Under the pieces are notes generated by a model. That model was given only the letters and a program-made list of their open reading frames with translations. It was not told the DNA's origin and searched no databases. Position numbers and translations under genes: made by a program. Positions 1 through 5,015 of a DNA stretch of 5,015 bases are shown one piece after another. Source of the stretch: Alphaproteobacteria bacterium (GTDB lineage Bacteria; Pseudomonadota; Alphaproteobacteria; Micropepsales; Micropepsaceae); the NCBI GenBank assembly GCA_003451645.1, contig DMER01000140.1:1-5015 (forward strand), written 5' to 3'. Positions within the stretch are counted from its first letter, which is position 1. Each line of letters begins with the position of its first letter.

Positions 1-198
1 ACGCACATGCATGACCATGATTTGGCCCATCATGTCCTTGTCCGCGGGATCAGTGGTCACCAGGCGCCCGGCAAAGGCCTTGCCGCACAAGGCCGACAAC
101 CGGGCAAAGAAGGCATCTTGGGCCGTGGGATCCATGGCGAATGCGGACGGCATCAACAGACCAGCTGTCAGAACCAAACAAACCAACACTCCACGCAT
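1..198 (-). CDS. Exported protein of unknown function, N-terminal part (runs off left edge)
   Basis: I do not recognise a characterised family, but this is a convincing gene start. Read on the minus strand from an ATG at 198-196, 66 codons stay open to the window edge; the C-terminus lies outside. Residues 1-21 look like a Sec signal peptide: short basic start (MRG), hydrophobic core (VLVCLVLTAGLLM) and a likely AFA|MD cleavage site. The mature part begins with an alpha-helical stretch (AQDAFFARLSALCGKAFAGR, residues 26-45) with a single cysteine at 38, followed by LVTTDPADKDM. A GGAGGG Shine-Dalgarno sequence lies at 212-207, about 9 bases upstream of the ATG, and an in-frame TGA lies further upstream with no other ATG between, which fixes the start. 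The protein is probably periplasmic. From memory, similar small secreted hypothetical proteins occur in other Proteobacteria; this is not checked. It is divergent from the methyltransferase-like gene. Confidence 0.78.
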   Translation of the reverse strand, partial: MRGVLVCLVLTAGLLMPSAFAMDPTAQDAFFARLSALCGKAFAGRLVTTDPADKDMMGQIMVMHVR

Positions 199-356
199 GG
201 AACGCGCCCTCCAGCACCAACAAAGCAGCCAGCAGAAGACCGTGCGCCGATGGCCCCGTCAACACGCAACTGTGAAGCCCGTTCACCATGCTGGCCAATT
301 AGGTTAGCCCAAGGACGGTGCGCGGGGACGTGCAGACGGGAATGGGGGAGATCAAC
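199..356. promoter_or_regulatory. Divergent intergenic region between two exported-protein genes
   Basis: This 158-base gap must hold the promoters of both flanking divergent genes. For the leftward gene there is a TTGACG at 262-257 (minus strand) with a 17-base spacer to TCTTCT at 239-234; the -35 is good but the -10 is poor. For the rightward gene I see no convincing -35/-10 pair. A short inverted repeat, GTGAA-gcccg-TTCAC, sits at 272-286; arms of 5 bp in a region this long are close to what chance gives. The ribosome binding sites at each end (GGAGGG at 212-207 minus, GGGGGAG at 344-350 plus) are clear. Specific promoter assignments are tentative. Confidence 0.3.
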
Positions 357-1226
357 ATGAGCTTGCGTGTGGCTGCCGTGATTGCCGCGGCGATGATCCT
401 GTTGCCGGCCTTTGCCATGGCAGACAAGCATGGCGGCCGCAGCGATGCCGTGAACCCCGCTATCATCAAGGCAACCCAAGGCGCGGCCCGCCCTGACGCT
501 GACAAGGCACGCGACAAATACCGCCACCCGGTCGACTCCCTGAGCTTCTGGGGTTTGCGCCCCGGCATGACGATCGTCGAGATCAGCCCAGGACCGGGCT
601 CCTGGTGGACGAAGATCCTGGCGCCCTTTGCCAAGGACACCAAGGGCCGGTACATCGCAGGGTACGTGGATATGGCGGCGCCGAACCTGACGGATGCAGG
701 GCGCAAGGCGCGCGCGGACTTCCTGGCCGAATATGCCGATGCGGCTAAGTTTGGTGCGGTTGAGGTGACCGATTTTGGCATGACCAGCGGCCTGCGCTTG
801 CCCGACAACAGCGCGGATTTCATCTTGGTCGCCCGCGCCTTTCACAACTGGTCCCGCGCACCCGGCGTGACCGCGCGCTATATGAGCGAGTTTTCCAGGG
901 TCCTGAAACCGGGTGGCGTTTTGGCGGTGGAGCAGCACCGCGCGCCTGCGGGCGCGGATGTCGCCGTGACCGCGCCCAACGGCTATGTGCCGGAAGCCTA
1001 TGTGATCAGTGCGGCCGGGGCGGCAGGCCTGGCACTTGCGGGCAAGTCAGAAATCAACGCCAACCCGAAGGACACAAAGGACCATCCCTTTGGTGTCTGG
1101 ACCTTGCCGCCGACAAGACGCAGCGCCCCGCAAGGCGAGCCCGCCAATCCCAATTTCGACCATACGAAATATGATGCGATTGGCGAGAGCGACCGCATGA
1201 CCTTGCGGTTTGTGAAAGGGCGTTAG
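357..1226 (+). CDS. Exported class I SAM-methyltransferase-like protein (COG4798 type)
   Basis: A 289-residue protein with a Rossmann-fold methyltransferase-like core. Residues 1-22 form a typical signal peptide (MSLRVAAVIAAAMILLPAFA, likely cut after AMA|DK), so the protein should act in the periplasm or envelope. Landmarks: RDKYRHP (52-58), a family-typical lead-in; VEISPGPGSWW (74-84), a glycine-poor version of SAM motif I at the end of beta-strand 1; ADFILVARAFHNW (153-165), the motif II/post-I region; RVLKPGGVLAVEQHR (181-195), the classic motif III strand. These match the group annotated as predicted methyltransferase COG4798. Substrate and activity are unknown. A GTG 39 bases upstream at 318 would lengthen the protein, but the ATG at 357 has GGGGGAG at 344-350 with 6-base spacing and puts the signal peptide at the N-terminus, so 357 is preferred. 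The gene is divergent from the left-edge exported protein and convergent with the SulP transporter. Confidence 0.85.
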   Translation: MSLRVAAVIAAAMILLPAFAMADKHGGRSDAVNPAIIKATQGAARPDADKARDKYRHPVDSLSFWGLRPGMTIVEISPGPGSWWTKILAPFAKDTKGRYIAGYVDMAAPNLTDAGRKARADFLAEYADAAKFGAVEVTDFGMTSGLRLPDNSADFILVARAFHNWSRAPGVTARYMSEFSRVLKPGGVLAVEQHRAPAGADVAVTAPNGYVPEAYVISAAGAAGLALAGKSEINANPKDTKDHPFGVWTLPPTRRSAPQGEPANPNFDHTKYDAIGESDRMTLRFVKGR

Positions 1227-1249
1227 CCCCGCCCCAGCTCTTTATTTTT
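1215..1249 (+). terminator. Possible intrinsic terminator at the end of the methyltransferase-like gene
   Basis: AAAGGGC at 1215-1221 can pair with GCTCTTT at 1237-1243 (7 bp including one G-U pair), with a 15-base loop containing the gene's TAG stop, followed by ATTTTT at 1244-1249. An alternative inner stem, GGGCG (1218-1222) with CGCCC (1230-1234), competes with it. The T-run is directly downstream of the outer stem, which is what a plus-strand terminator needs, but the stem is modest. It also overlaps the last codon of the convergent transporter gene. On the minus strand no T-run follows, so it would not serve the transporter. Confidence 0.4.
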
Positions 1250-2987
1250 ACGCGTGTCCTGAAGGAAAACCGGCATCCACTTTTCCTGAACACGCTTTAA
1301 GCGCCTCATCGATGGACGCGTAGACCATTACCCGCGGAGGGCAGACCCCTTGCGCGGCAAGGGTCCTCGCCACGGTGTCAGAGACTGCGGTGAGCAGCAC
1401 GCGCACGCCCTGCCGCTCGGCCTTGGCGATAGCATCGGACAGCACATGTGCGGCGGTTGAATCAAGAAACGGCACCGCGGCGAAATCGATGATAAACGCC
1501 TTATGGCTGGCTTGAATGCGGTCGAGCACGGCCGCAACGGTGGAGGCCGCACCGAAGAAGAAGGCGCCGCTAATACGATAGACGACGATGTAAGGATCGC
1601 GCGCCCCCGATGGGTCATAGGCGGTTCGCGGACCAAGGCTATGGTCGGGGCGGTCAGGCTCGGCAAAGGGCGTTTGCGCATCGACGCCGACACTTTGCGA
1701 CATCCGGTGGATGAAGAGCACGGCCCCCAAGAGGAAGCCGACAACAATGGCCTCGGTCAGATCGCGGAAGACCGTCAGCAGAAACGTCGCCAGCAGGACC
1801 AACGCATCACCGCGCGAGGCCTTGAGCAGTGTCACAAAGGCATGCCGCTCGGCCATGTTCCAGGCGACGATCACGAGCACCCCTGCGAGCGCTGCCAAGG
1901 GAATATAGGCGGCCAGCGGTGCGGCAATCAGCATGAACCCGAGGATATAGACCGCATGCGCCATGCCGGAGACAGGGCCATGCGCACCGGCCCGCACATT
2001 GGTCGCGGTTCGGGCTATCGCACCGGTGACAACCAGGCCGCCAAACAAGGCCGAGCCGATATTGGCCACGCCTTGCGCGACCAATTCGCAATTGGAGCGG
2101 TGCCGCCGCCCAGTCATACCGTCAGCGACAACCGCGGACAGGAGGGACTCAATGGCGCCCAGCAAGGCAAAGGCGATGGCCGTCGGAAACACAGCTGAAA
2201 CTTGCGCCCAGCTGAAACTGGGCAAAGAGGGCACAGGCAAGGACTGAGGCAAGCCGCCAAACCGGCTGCCTATCGTGGCAATCGGCAGGTCGAAGGCGCT
2301 TGTCGCCACTGCACATGAAATGACCGCGATCAAGATGCCGGGCCAGCCTGGCCGCCAAATGCGCAACGCCACGATGATGGCGATGCTGAGCCCCGAAATC
2401 GCCGCTGCTGCGGGATCGAAGGTGCCCGCGGCCTCGCCCAAGGCCAGGAGCTTGGGGAAAATCTCAGGTGGTTCAGGCCCCGCCAATTGCAGGCCGAACA
2501 GCTCCCGCACCTGACTGGCCAGAATGATGACGGCGATCCCCGCGGTGAAACCAACCGTTACCGGATAGGGAATGAACTTGATAAAGGTCCCAAGCTGCAA
2601 CAGGCCAATGGCGATCAGAATGACCCCCGCGATCATGGTCGCTAGAAGGGTCCCCTCCACGCCATGCTCGGCAAAGGACACAGAGACCAGAACGATGAAG
2701 GCGCCCGCAGGCCCCCCGATCTGGAAGCGGCTGCCGCCCAGGGCCGAAATCAAGAACCCGCCGATGATTGCGGCGATCAGACCGCGTTCGGGCGTGGCAC
2801 CACTGGCGATGGCGATCGCCATGGACAAGGGCAGCGCGACGATGGCAACCGTGAGCCCGGCCATCAGATCGGCCGCGAGGGCCGATCGCGTATAGCCCTC
2901 CCGCAGGATCGTGACGAGTTTAGGCGTGAAGAGGTCCCGGAAACTGGGATCCCGCATGATTGGCTTAGACGGCTCGAAGGTGGTCAT
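1248..2987 (-). CDS. SulP family anion transporter with C-terminal STAS domain
   Basis: A 579-residue inner-membrane protein of the SulP/SLC26 family, which moves sulfate, bicarbonate, dicarboxylates or other anions by proton or sodium coupling; the substrate here cannot be read from the sequence. The N-terminus has the family lead-in LFTPKLVTILREGY (19-32), followed by hydrophobic segments from about 40 to 429, consistent with the 14-segment 7+7 repeat architecture. Conserved landmarks: GGSRFQIGGPAGAF (84-97), YPVTVGFTAGIAVI (141-154), GAIESLLSAVVADGMTG (277-293) and TGAIARTATNVRAG (321-334). After a linker (about 430-464) comes a STAS domain (about 465-565) with FLDSTA (507-512), the loop with the conserved serine seen in anti-sigma-antagonist-like domains. 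Length is normal for the bacterial family. The ATG at 2987 is the only reasonable start: an in-frame TGA lies upstream with no other ATG between, and the next internal ATG (Met11) lacks a ribosome site. No clear Shine-Dalgarno precedes 2987. No carbonic anhydrase or sulfate-assimilation gene is adjacent to hint at substrate. Confidence 0.95.
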   Translation of the reverse strand: MTTFEPSKPIMRDPSFRDLFTPKLVTILREGYTRSALAADLMAGLTVAIVALPLSMAIAIASGATPERGLIAAIIGGFLISALGGSRFQIGGPAGAFIVLVSVSFAEHGVEGTLLATMIAGVILIAIGLLQLGTFIKFIPYPVTVGFTAGIAVIILASQVRELFGLQLAGPEPPEIFPKLLALGEAAGTFDPAAAAISGLSIAIIVALRIWRPGWPGILIAVISCAVATSAFDLPIATIGSRFGGLPQSLPVPSLPSFSWAQVSAVFPTAIAFALLGAIESLLSAVVADGMTGRRHRSNCELVAQGVANIGSALFGGLVVTGAIARTATNVRAGAHGPVSGMAHAVYILGFMLIAAPLAAYIPLAALAGVLVIVAWNMAERHAFVTLLKASRGDALVLLATFLLTVFRDLTEAIVVGFLLGAVLFIHRMSQSVGVDAQTPFAEPDRPDHSLGPRTAYDPSGARDPYIVVYRISGAFFFGAASTVAAVLDRIQASHKAFIIDFAAVPFLDSTAAHVLSDAIAKAERQGVRVLLTAVSDTVARTLAAQGVCPPRVMVYASIDEALKACSGKVDAGFPSGHA

Positions 2988-2995
2988 GAACCCAG

Positions 2996-3024
2996 AGTTA
3001 AGGGCAACGACCGTTAAGGATCAA
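2996..3024 (-). promoter_or_regulatory. Candidate promoter for the SulP transporter gene
   Basis: On the minus strand, TTGATC (3024-3019) and TTAACT (3001-2996) are separated by exactly 17 bases. The -35 matches the sigma-70 consensus at four of six positions and the -10 at only three of six, so this is weak evidence. If used, transcription would begin about 7 bases after the -10, at or within one or two bases of the transporter ATG, giving a leaderless mRNA. That would agree with the lack of a visible Shine-Dalgarno sequence. Read-through from efp is the alternative, since efp lies upstream on the same strand with no clear terminator in the gap. Confidence 0.3.
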
Positions 3025-3031
3025 TGATCCT
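3017..3031. repeat. 15-bp palindrome in the efp-transporter gap (possible operator)
   Basis: AGGATCA-a-TGATCCT is a perfect inverted repeat with 7-bp arms around a single central base, lying 30-44 bases upstream of the transporter ATG. A one-base centre suits a dimeric DNA-binding protein better than an RNA hairpin, and no T-run follows on either strand, so it is not a good terminator. It overlaps the candidate -35 element of the transporter, the position expected of a repressor site. No regulator gene is in the window, and a single occurrence cannot exclude chance. Confidence 0.35.
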
Positions 3032-3062
3032 CGCCGTCGATGACAGACCCCTAAAAACGGCC

Positions 3063-3632
3063 CTACTCCTTGGCGCGTTCGACGTAGCTGCCGTCCTCGG
3101 TATTGACGACGATGCGGATGCCTGCGGAGATAAAGGTCGGCACGGTGGTCTTGACCCCGTTGGACAGGACGGCCGGCTTGAAGGACGACGTCGCGGTTTG
3201 CCCCTTCATCACGGGCTCGGTCTCCACAACCTCCAGGATGACCCGTTGCGGCAATTCGATCGAGACCGCGACCCCGTTGAATAGGCTGACGCTGCACTCC
3301 ATGTTCTCCTGGAGATAGGCCGCGAAATCGCCCACCACATCCTTGGACACATGCACCTGCTCAAAACTGACCGGGTCCATGAAGACAAAGGCGTTGTCCT
3401 CTTCGTAGAGGTAGTTGTGGGGGCGCTGATCGAGGAAGGCGCGCTCCAGGCTTTCAGTGGTCTTGTAGCGCTCATTGACCTTGACCCCGTCCGAAATCCG
3501 CCGCATTTGGATTTGCGTGGTGGGCGTGCCTTTGCCTGGATGGAAGTTTTCGGCGCTAAGCACCACGTATAATTTGCCCTCGACTTCAAGGACATTCCCT
3601 TTGCGCACTGCGCTAGCAATCACCGAAACCAC
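3063..3632 (-). CDS. efp: Translation elongation factor P
   Basis: EF-P binds the ribosome between the P and E sites and stimulates peptide bond formation at consecutive prolines. The protein is 189 residues with the three usual beta-barrel domains: an N-terminal KOW-like domain (about 1-63), a middle OB domain (about 65-127) and a C-terminal OB domain (about 130-186) ending in the family signature ([20 protein letters not shown], 164-183). The tip loop reads HPGKG (31-35), with Lys34 the residue modified by EpmA in E. coli. There is no ATG start. The reading frame extends to a TTG at 3647, but the GTG at 3632 has GAGAGGG at 3645-3639 with 6-base spacing, gives a family-typical length and places the lysine at 34, so GTG is preferred. 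The gene is divergent from epmA-epmB, whose products modify it. It stops with TAG, 75 bases before the transporter start; no good terminator is seen. Confidence 0.96.
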   Translation of the reverse strand: MVSVIASAVRKGNVLEVEGKLYVVLSAENFHPGKGTPTTQIQMRRISDGVKVNERYKTTESLERAFLDQRPHNYLYEEDNAFVFMDPVSFEQVHVSKDVVGDFAAYLQENMECSVSLFNGVAVSIELPQRVILEVVETEPVMKGQTATSSFKPAVLSNGVKTTVPTFISAGIRIVVNTEDGSYVERAKE

Positions 3633-3704
3633 GGACAACCCTCTCAAAACGGTTCAAAGTTGGATGCGGGTTAGCACGCGCGAAGGCCGCCGCCAAGGGG
3701 CCCG
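3633..3704. promoter_or_regulatory. Divergent intergenic region between efp and epmA
   Basis: This 72-base gap must drive or at least bound both divergent transcripts. The efp ribosome site (GAGAGGG, 3645-3639 minus) is strong. For epmA, AAGGGG at 3695-3700 lies 4 bases before ATG 3705 and 7 bases before ATG 3708. I find no convincing sigma-70 -35/-10 pair on either strand; the best leftward candidate, TTGGCG with TAACCC at 17-base spacing, has a poor -10. A close divergent arrangement would allow joint control of EF-P and its modification enzymes, but the sequence shows no clear operator. Confidence 0.35.
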
Positions 3705-4751
3705 ATGATGGCACCTGCCCCTTCGCCCTGGTGGGCGCCCGAGCGCCACCGCGACCGCAGGCCAGCATTGCTCGCCCGCAATGCCATCCAGAACGCCTTG
3801 CGCACCTGGTTCGCCAAGGAGGGTTTTATCGAGGCGGCATGCGGGCAATTGGCCGTCTCGCCGGGAAATGAGGCCCATCTGCATGCCTTTGCGACCGAGG
3901 AGATTGGCACGGACGCCGCGCGGCGCACGCTGTACCTGCACACCTCGCCGGAATTTGCGGCGAAGAAACTGTTGGCGGCAGGCGAGACGCAGATCTTTGA
4001 CTTTGCGCGGGTGTTCAGGAACCGCGAGCGCGGGCCCCTCCACGCGCCGGAATTCACCATGCTGGAGTGGTACAGGGCGAACGCACCCTATGAGGCGATC
4101 ATGGCCGATACGGGGGCGGTCGTACGGATTGCCGCTGAGACGGCGGGCGCGCGCGCGTTTCACTGGCGGGGCAAGACTTGCGACCCAACTGCCCAGGCCG
4201 AGCGGCTGAGTGTGAGCGAGGCCTTTGCCCGGTTCGCGGACATCGACCTCGGCGCCACCCTGGACGAGGCAGGCAACGGCCTGAGCGACGCACTGGCCGC
4301 CGCAGCGGCCAAGGCGGGCGTCGCAATCGGCAGCAATGAGACGTGGACGGACGTCTTTAGCCGCATCCTGGTTGAGCGAGTTGAGCCACATCTGGGCCTG
4401 GAGCGGCCGTGCCTGCTCGACCGCTACCCGCGTTGCGAGGCAGCGTTGGCCAGGGCGTGTACGGACGATCCGCGCTTTGCCGAGCGGTTTGAACTTTACA
4501 TGTGCGGCGTGGAACTGGCGAATGGCTTTGGCGAACTGACGGACCCTGTGGAACAGCGCCAGCGCTTTGAGGCCGAGATGGCAGAAAAACACCGCGTCTA
4601 TGGGGAGCGTTACCCAATTGATGAGGACCTGCTCAGCGCCTTGGCGCATATGCCGCCCGCAAGCGGCGTGGCTCTGGGCTTTGACCGGCTGGTGATGCTG
4701 GCGACAGGCGCGCCTTCGATTGACACGGTGTTGTGGACGCCAGCGCCATGA
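3705..4751 (+). CDS. epmA: EF-P--(R)-beta-lysine ligase (LysRS-like)
   Basis: EpmA (also GenX/PoxA/YjeA) is a paralogue of the class II lysyl-tRNA synthetase catalytic core. It activates (R)-beta-lysine with ATP and joins it to Lys34 of EF-P instead of to tRNA. The 348-residue protein is a single catalytic domain with no N-terminal anticodon-binding OB domain, as expected for EpmA (325 residues in E. coli). Landmarks: HTSPEFAAKKLLAAG (79-93); class II motif 2 around FRNRERGPLHAPEFTMLEWY (104-123); the ELANGFGELTD stretch (270-280); and motif 3, GVALGFDRLVML (321-332), where E. coli EpmA has GVALGVDRLVML. These segments match the E. coli protein closely. Two adjacent ATGs (3705, 3708) are possible starts; 3708 has better spacing from AAGGGG (3695-3700), a one-residue difference. 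The last bases overlap the epmB start (ATGA), so the two are co-translated. Confidence 0.95.
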   Translation: MMAPAPSPWWAPERHRDRRPALLARNAIQNALRTWFAKEGFIEAACGQLAVSPGNEAHLHAFATEEIGTDAARRTLYLHTSPEFAAKKLLAAGETQIFDFARVFRNRERGPLHAPEFTMLEWYRANAPYEAIMADTGAVVRIAAETAGARAFHWRGKTCDPTAQAERLSVSEAFARFADIDLGATLDEAGNGLSDALAAAAAKAGVAIGSNETWTDVFSRILVERVEPHLGLERPCLLDRYPRCEAALARACTDDPRFAERFELYMCGVELANGFGELTDPVEQRQRFEAEMAEKHRVYGERYPIDEDLLSALAHMPPASGVALGFDRLVMLATGAPSIDTVLWTPAP

Positions 4752-5015
4752 CCTTGCGCACGATTGACGCGCTGGCGGCACGCGGCTTTGTCGAACCCTC
4801 AAAGGCGTTGGAAGACATCGCGCAAACCTACAGCGTCGCGCTGACGCCGCATGTGGCGGACCTGGTGAGCGCGGGCGGCAAGGATGGCGGGATCGGCCGC
4901 CAATTCCTGCCCACCCTCGCCGAGGCGCAGATCCTGAGCACGCAATCCGCAGACCCCATCGCGGACAAGGCTCATGAGAAAGTCCGTGGACTGATCCATC
5001 GCTATCCCGACCGCG
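4748..5015 (+). CDS. epmB: EF-P lysine 2,3-aminomutase, N-terminal part (runs off right edge)
   Basis: EpmB (YjeK, KamA family) is a radical SAM, PLP-dependent enzyme that converts L-alpha-lysine to (R)-beta-lysine, the substrate of EpmA. The ATG at 4748 overlaps the epmA stop in an ATGA, and 89 complete codons stay open to the window edge. Visible family landmarks are ALTPHVADL (31-39), IGRQFLP (49-55) and DPIADKAHEKVRGLIHRYPD (69-88), which match the conserved block just before the radical SAM cluster in KamA proteins (typically DPI-D-AH...-G--HRYPDR). The catalytic CxxxCxxC motif and the PLP lysine lie beyond the window, so catalytic competence cannot be judged. Direct translational coupling with epmA and divergence from efp favour an EF-P role over lysine catabolism by a free-standing KamA. 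Confidence 0.93.
   Translation, partial: MTLRTIDALAARGFVEPSKALEDIAQTYSVALTPHVADLVSAGGKDGGIGRQFLPTLAEAQILSTQSADPIADKAHEKVRGLIHRYPDR

Noticed and set aside
272..286. Inverted repeat GTGAA-gcccg-TTCAC in the left divergent gap
   Set aside because: Arms of 5 bp with a 5-base spacer are expected by chance in a gap of this size; no partner site or promoter overlap supports an operator.
7..360. Plus-strand open frames at the left edge (117 and 98 residues)
   Set aside because: They oppose the minus-strand exported protein, which has a signal peptide and a well-placed Shine-Dalgarno; the plus-strand translations show no structure or ribosome site.
168..938. 256-residue minus-strand open frame opposite the methyltransferase-like gene
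   Set aside because: It is antisense to a well-supported gene, its translation is rich in Arg, Gly, His and Ala without recognisable domains, and it also overlaps the left-edge gene and its ribosome site. It is a by-product of high GC content.
1503..2198. 231-residue plus-strand open frame inside the transporter gene
   Set aside because: Antisense to conserved SulP transmembrane segments; the translation is hydrophilic and Arg/Gly/Gln-rich, typical of the complement of a membrane-protein gene.
3053..3065. T-run (minus strand) just after the efp stop as a possible terminator
   Set aside because: The preceding bases form at best a 3-bp stem, too weak to call an intrinsic terminator.
3654..4802. 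382-residue minus-strand open frame opposite epmA
   Set aside because: It lies entirely opposite epmA and the start of epmB, both securely identified by family motifs; its Arg-rich, low-complexity translation shows no family features.

Overview
The window is GC-rich, densely coding bacterial chromosome with five protein genes and a sixth cut by each edge counted in (six in all). The elongation factor P sequence, the codon usage and the gene content fit an alphaproteobacterium; the order cannot be settled from this sequence. No rRNA, tRNA, CRISPR array, insertion sequence, integrase or att-like repeat is visible, and no stretch longer than about 160 bases lacks a gene. It looks like ordinary core genome rather than an island.

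Layout from left to right. (1) At the left edge a minus-strand gene runs out of the window; it encodes a small exported protein of unknown function. (2) Divergent from it is a plus-strand gene for an exported protein with a class I SAM-methyltransferase-like fold (COG4798 type). (3) Convergent with that gene, 21 bases away, is a minus-strand SulP-family anion transporter with a C-terminal STAS domain. (4) Upstream of the transporter, on the same strand, is efp (elongation factor P). The 75-base gap between them holds a perfect 7-bp-arm palindrome that overlaps a possible promoter -35 element for the transporter. (5) Divergent from efp across a 72-base gap is epmA, the LysRS-like EF-P lysine ligase. 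(6) epmA overlaps by 4 bases (ATGA) with epmB, the lysine 2,3-aminomutase, whose N-terminal 89 residues are present before the right edge.

Genes 4-6 form one functional unit: EpmB converts L-alpha-lysine to (R)-beta-lysine, EpmA attaches it to Lys34 of EF-P, and modified EF-P relieves ribosome stalling at polyproline stretches. The GTG start chosen here for efp places the target lysine at residue 34, exactly as in E. coli. The transporter and the two exported proteins have no evident functional link to this module.

I found no convincing undescribed system. The points most worth a second look are the export signal on a methyltransferase-fold protein, the palindrome with a possibly leaderless transporter start, the non-ATG start of efp, and the uncharacterised exported protein at the left edge.
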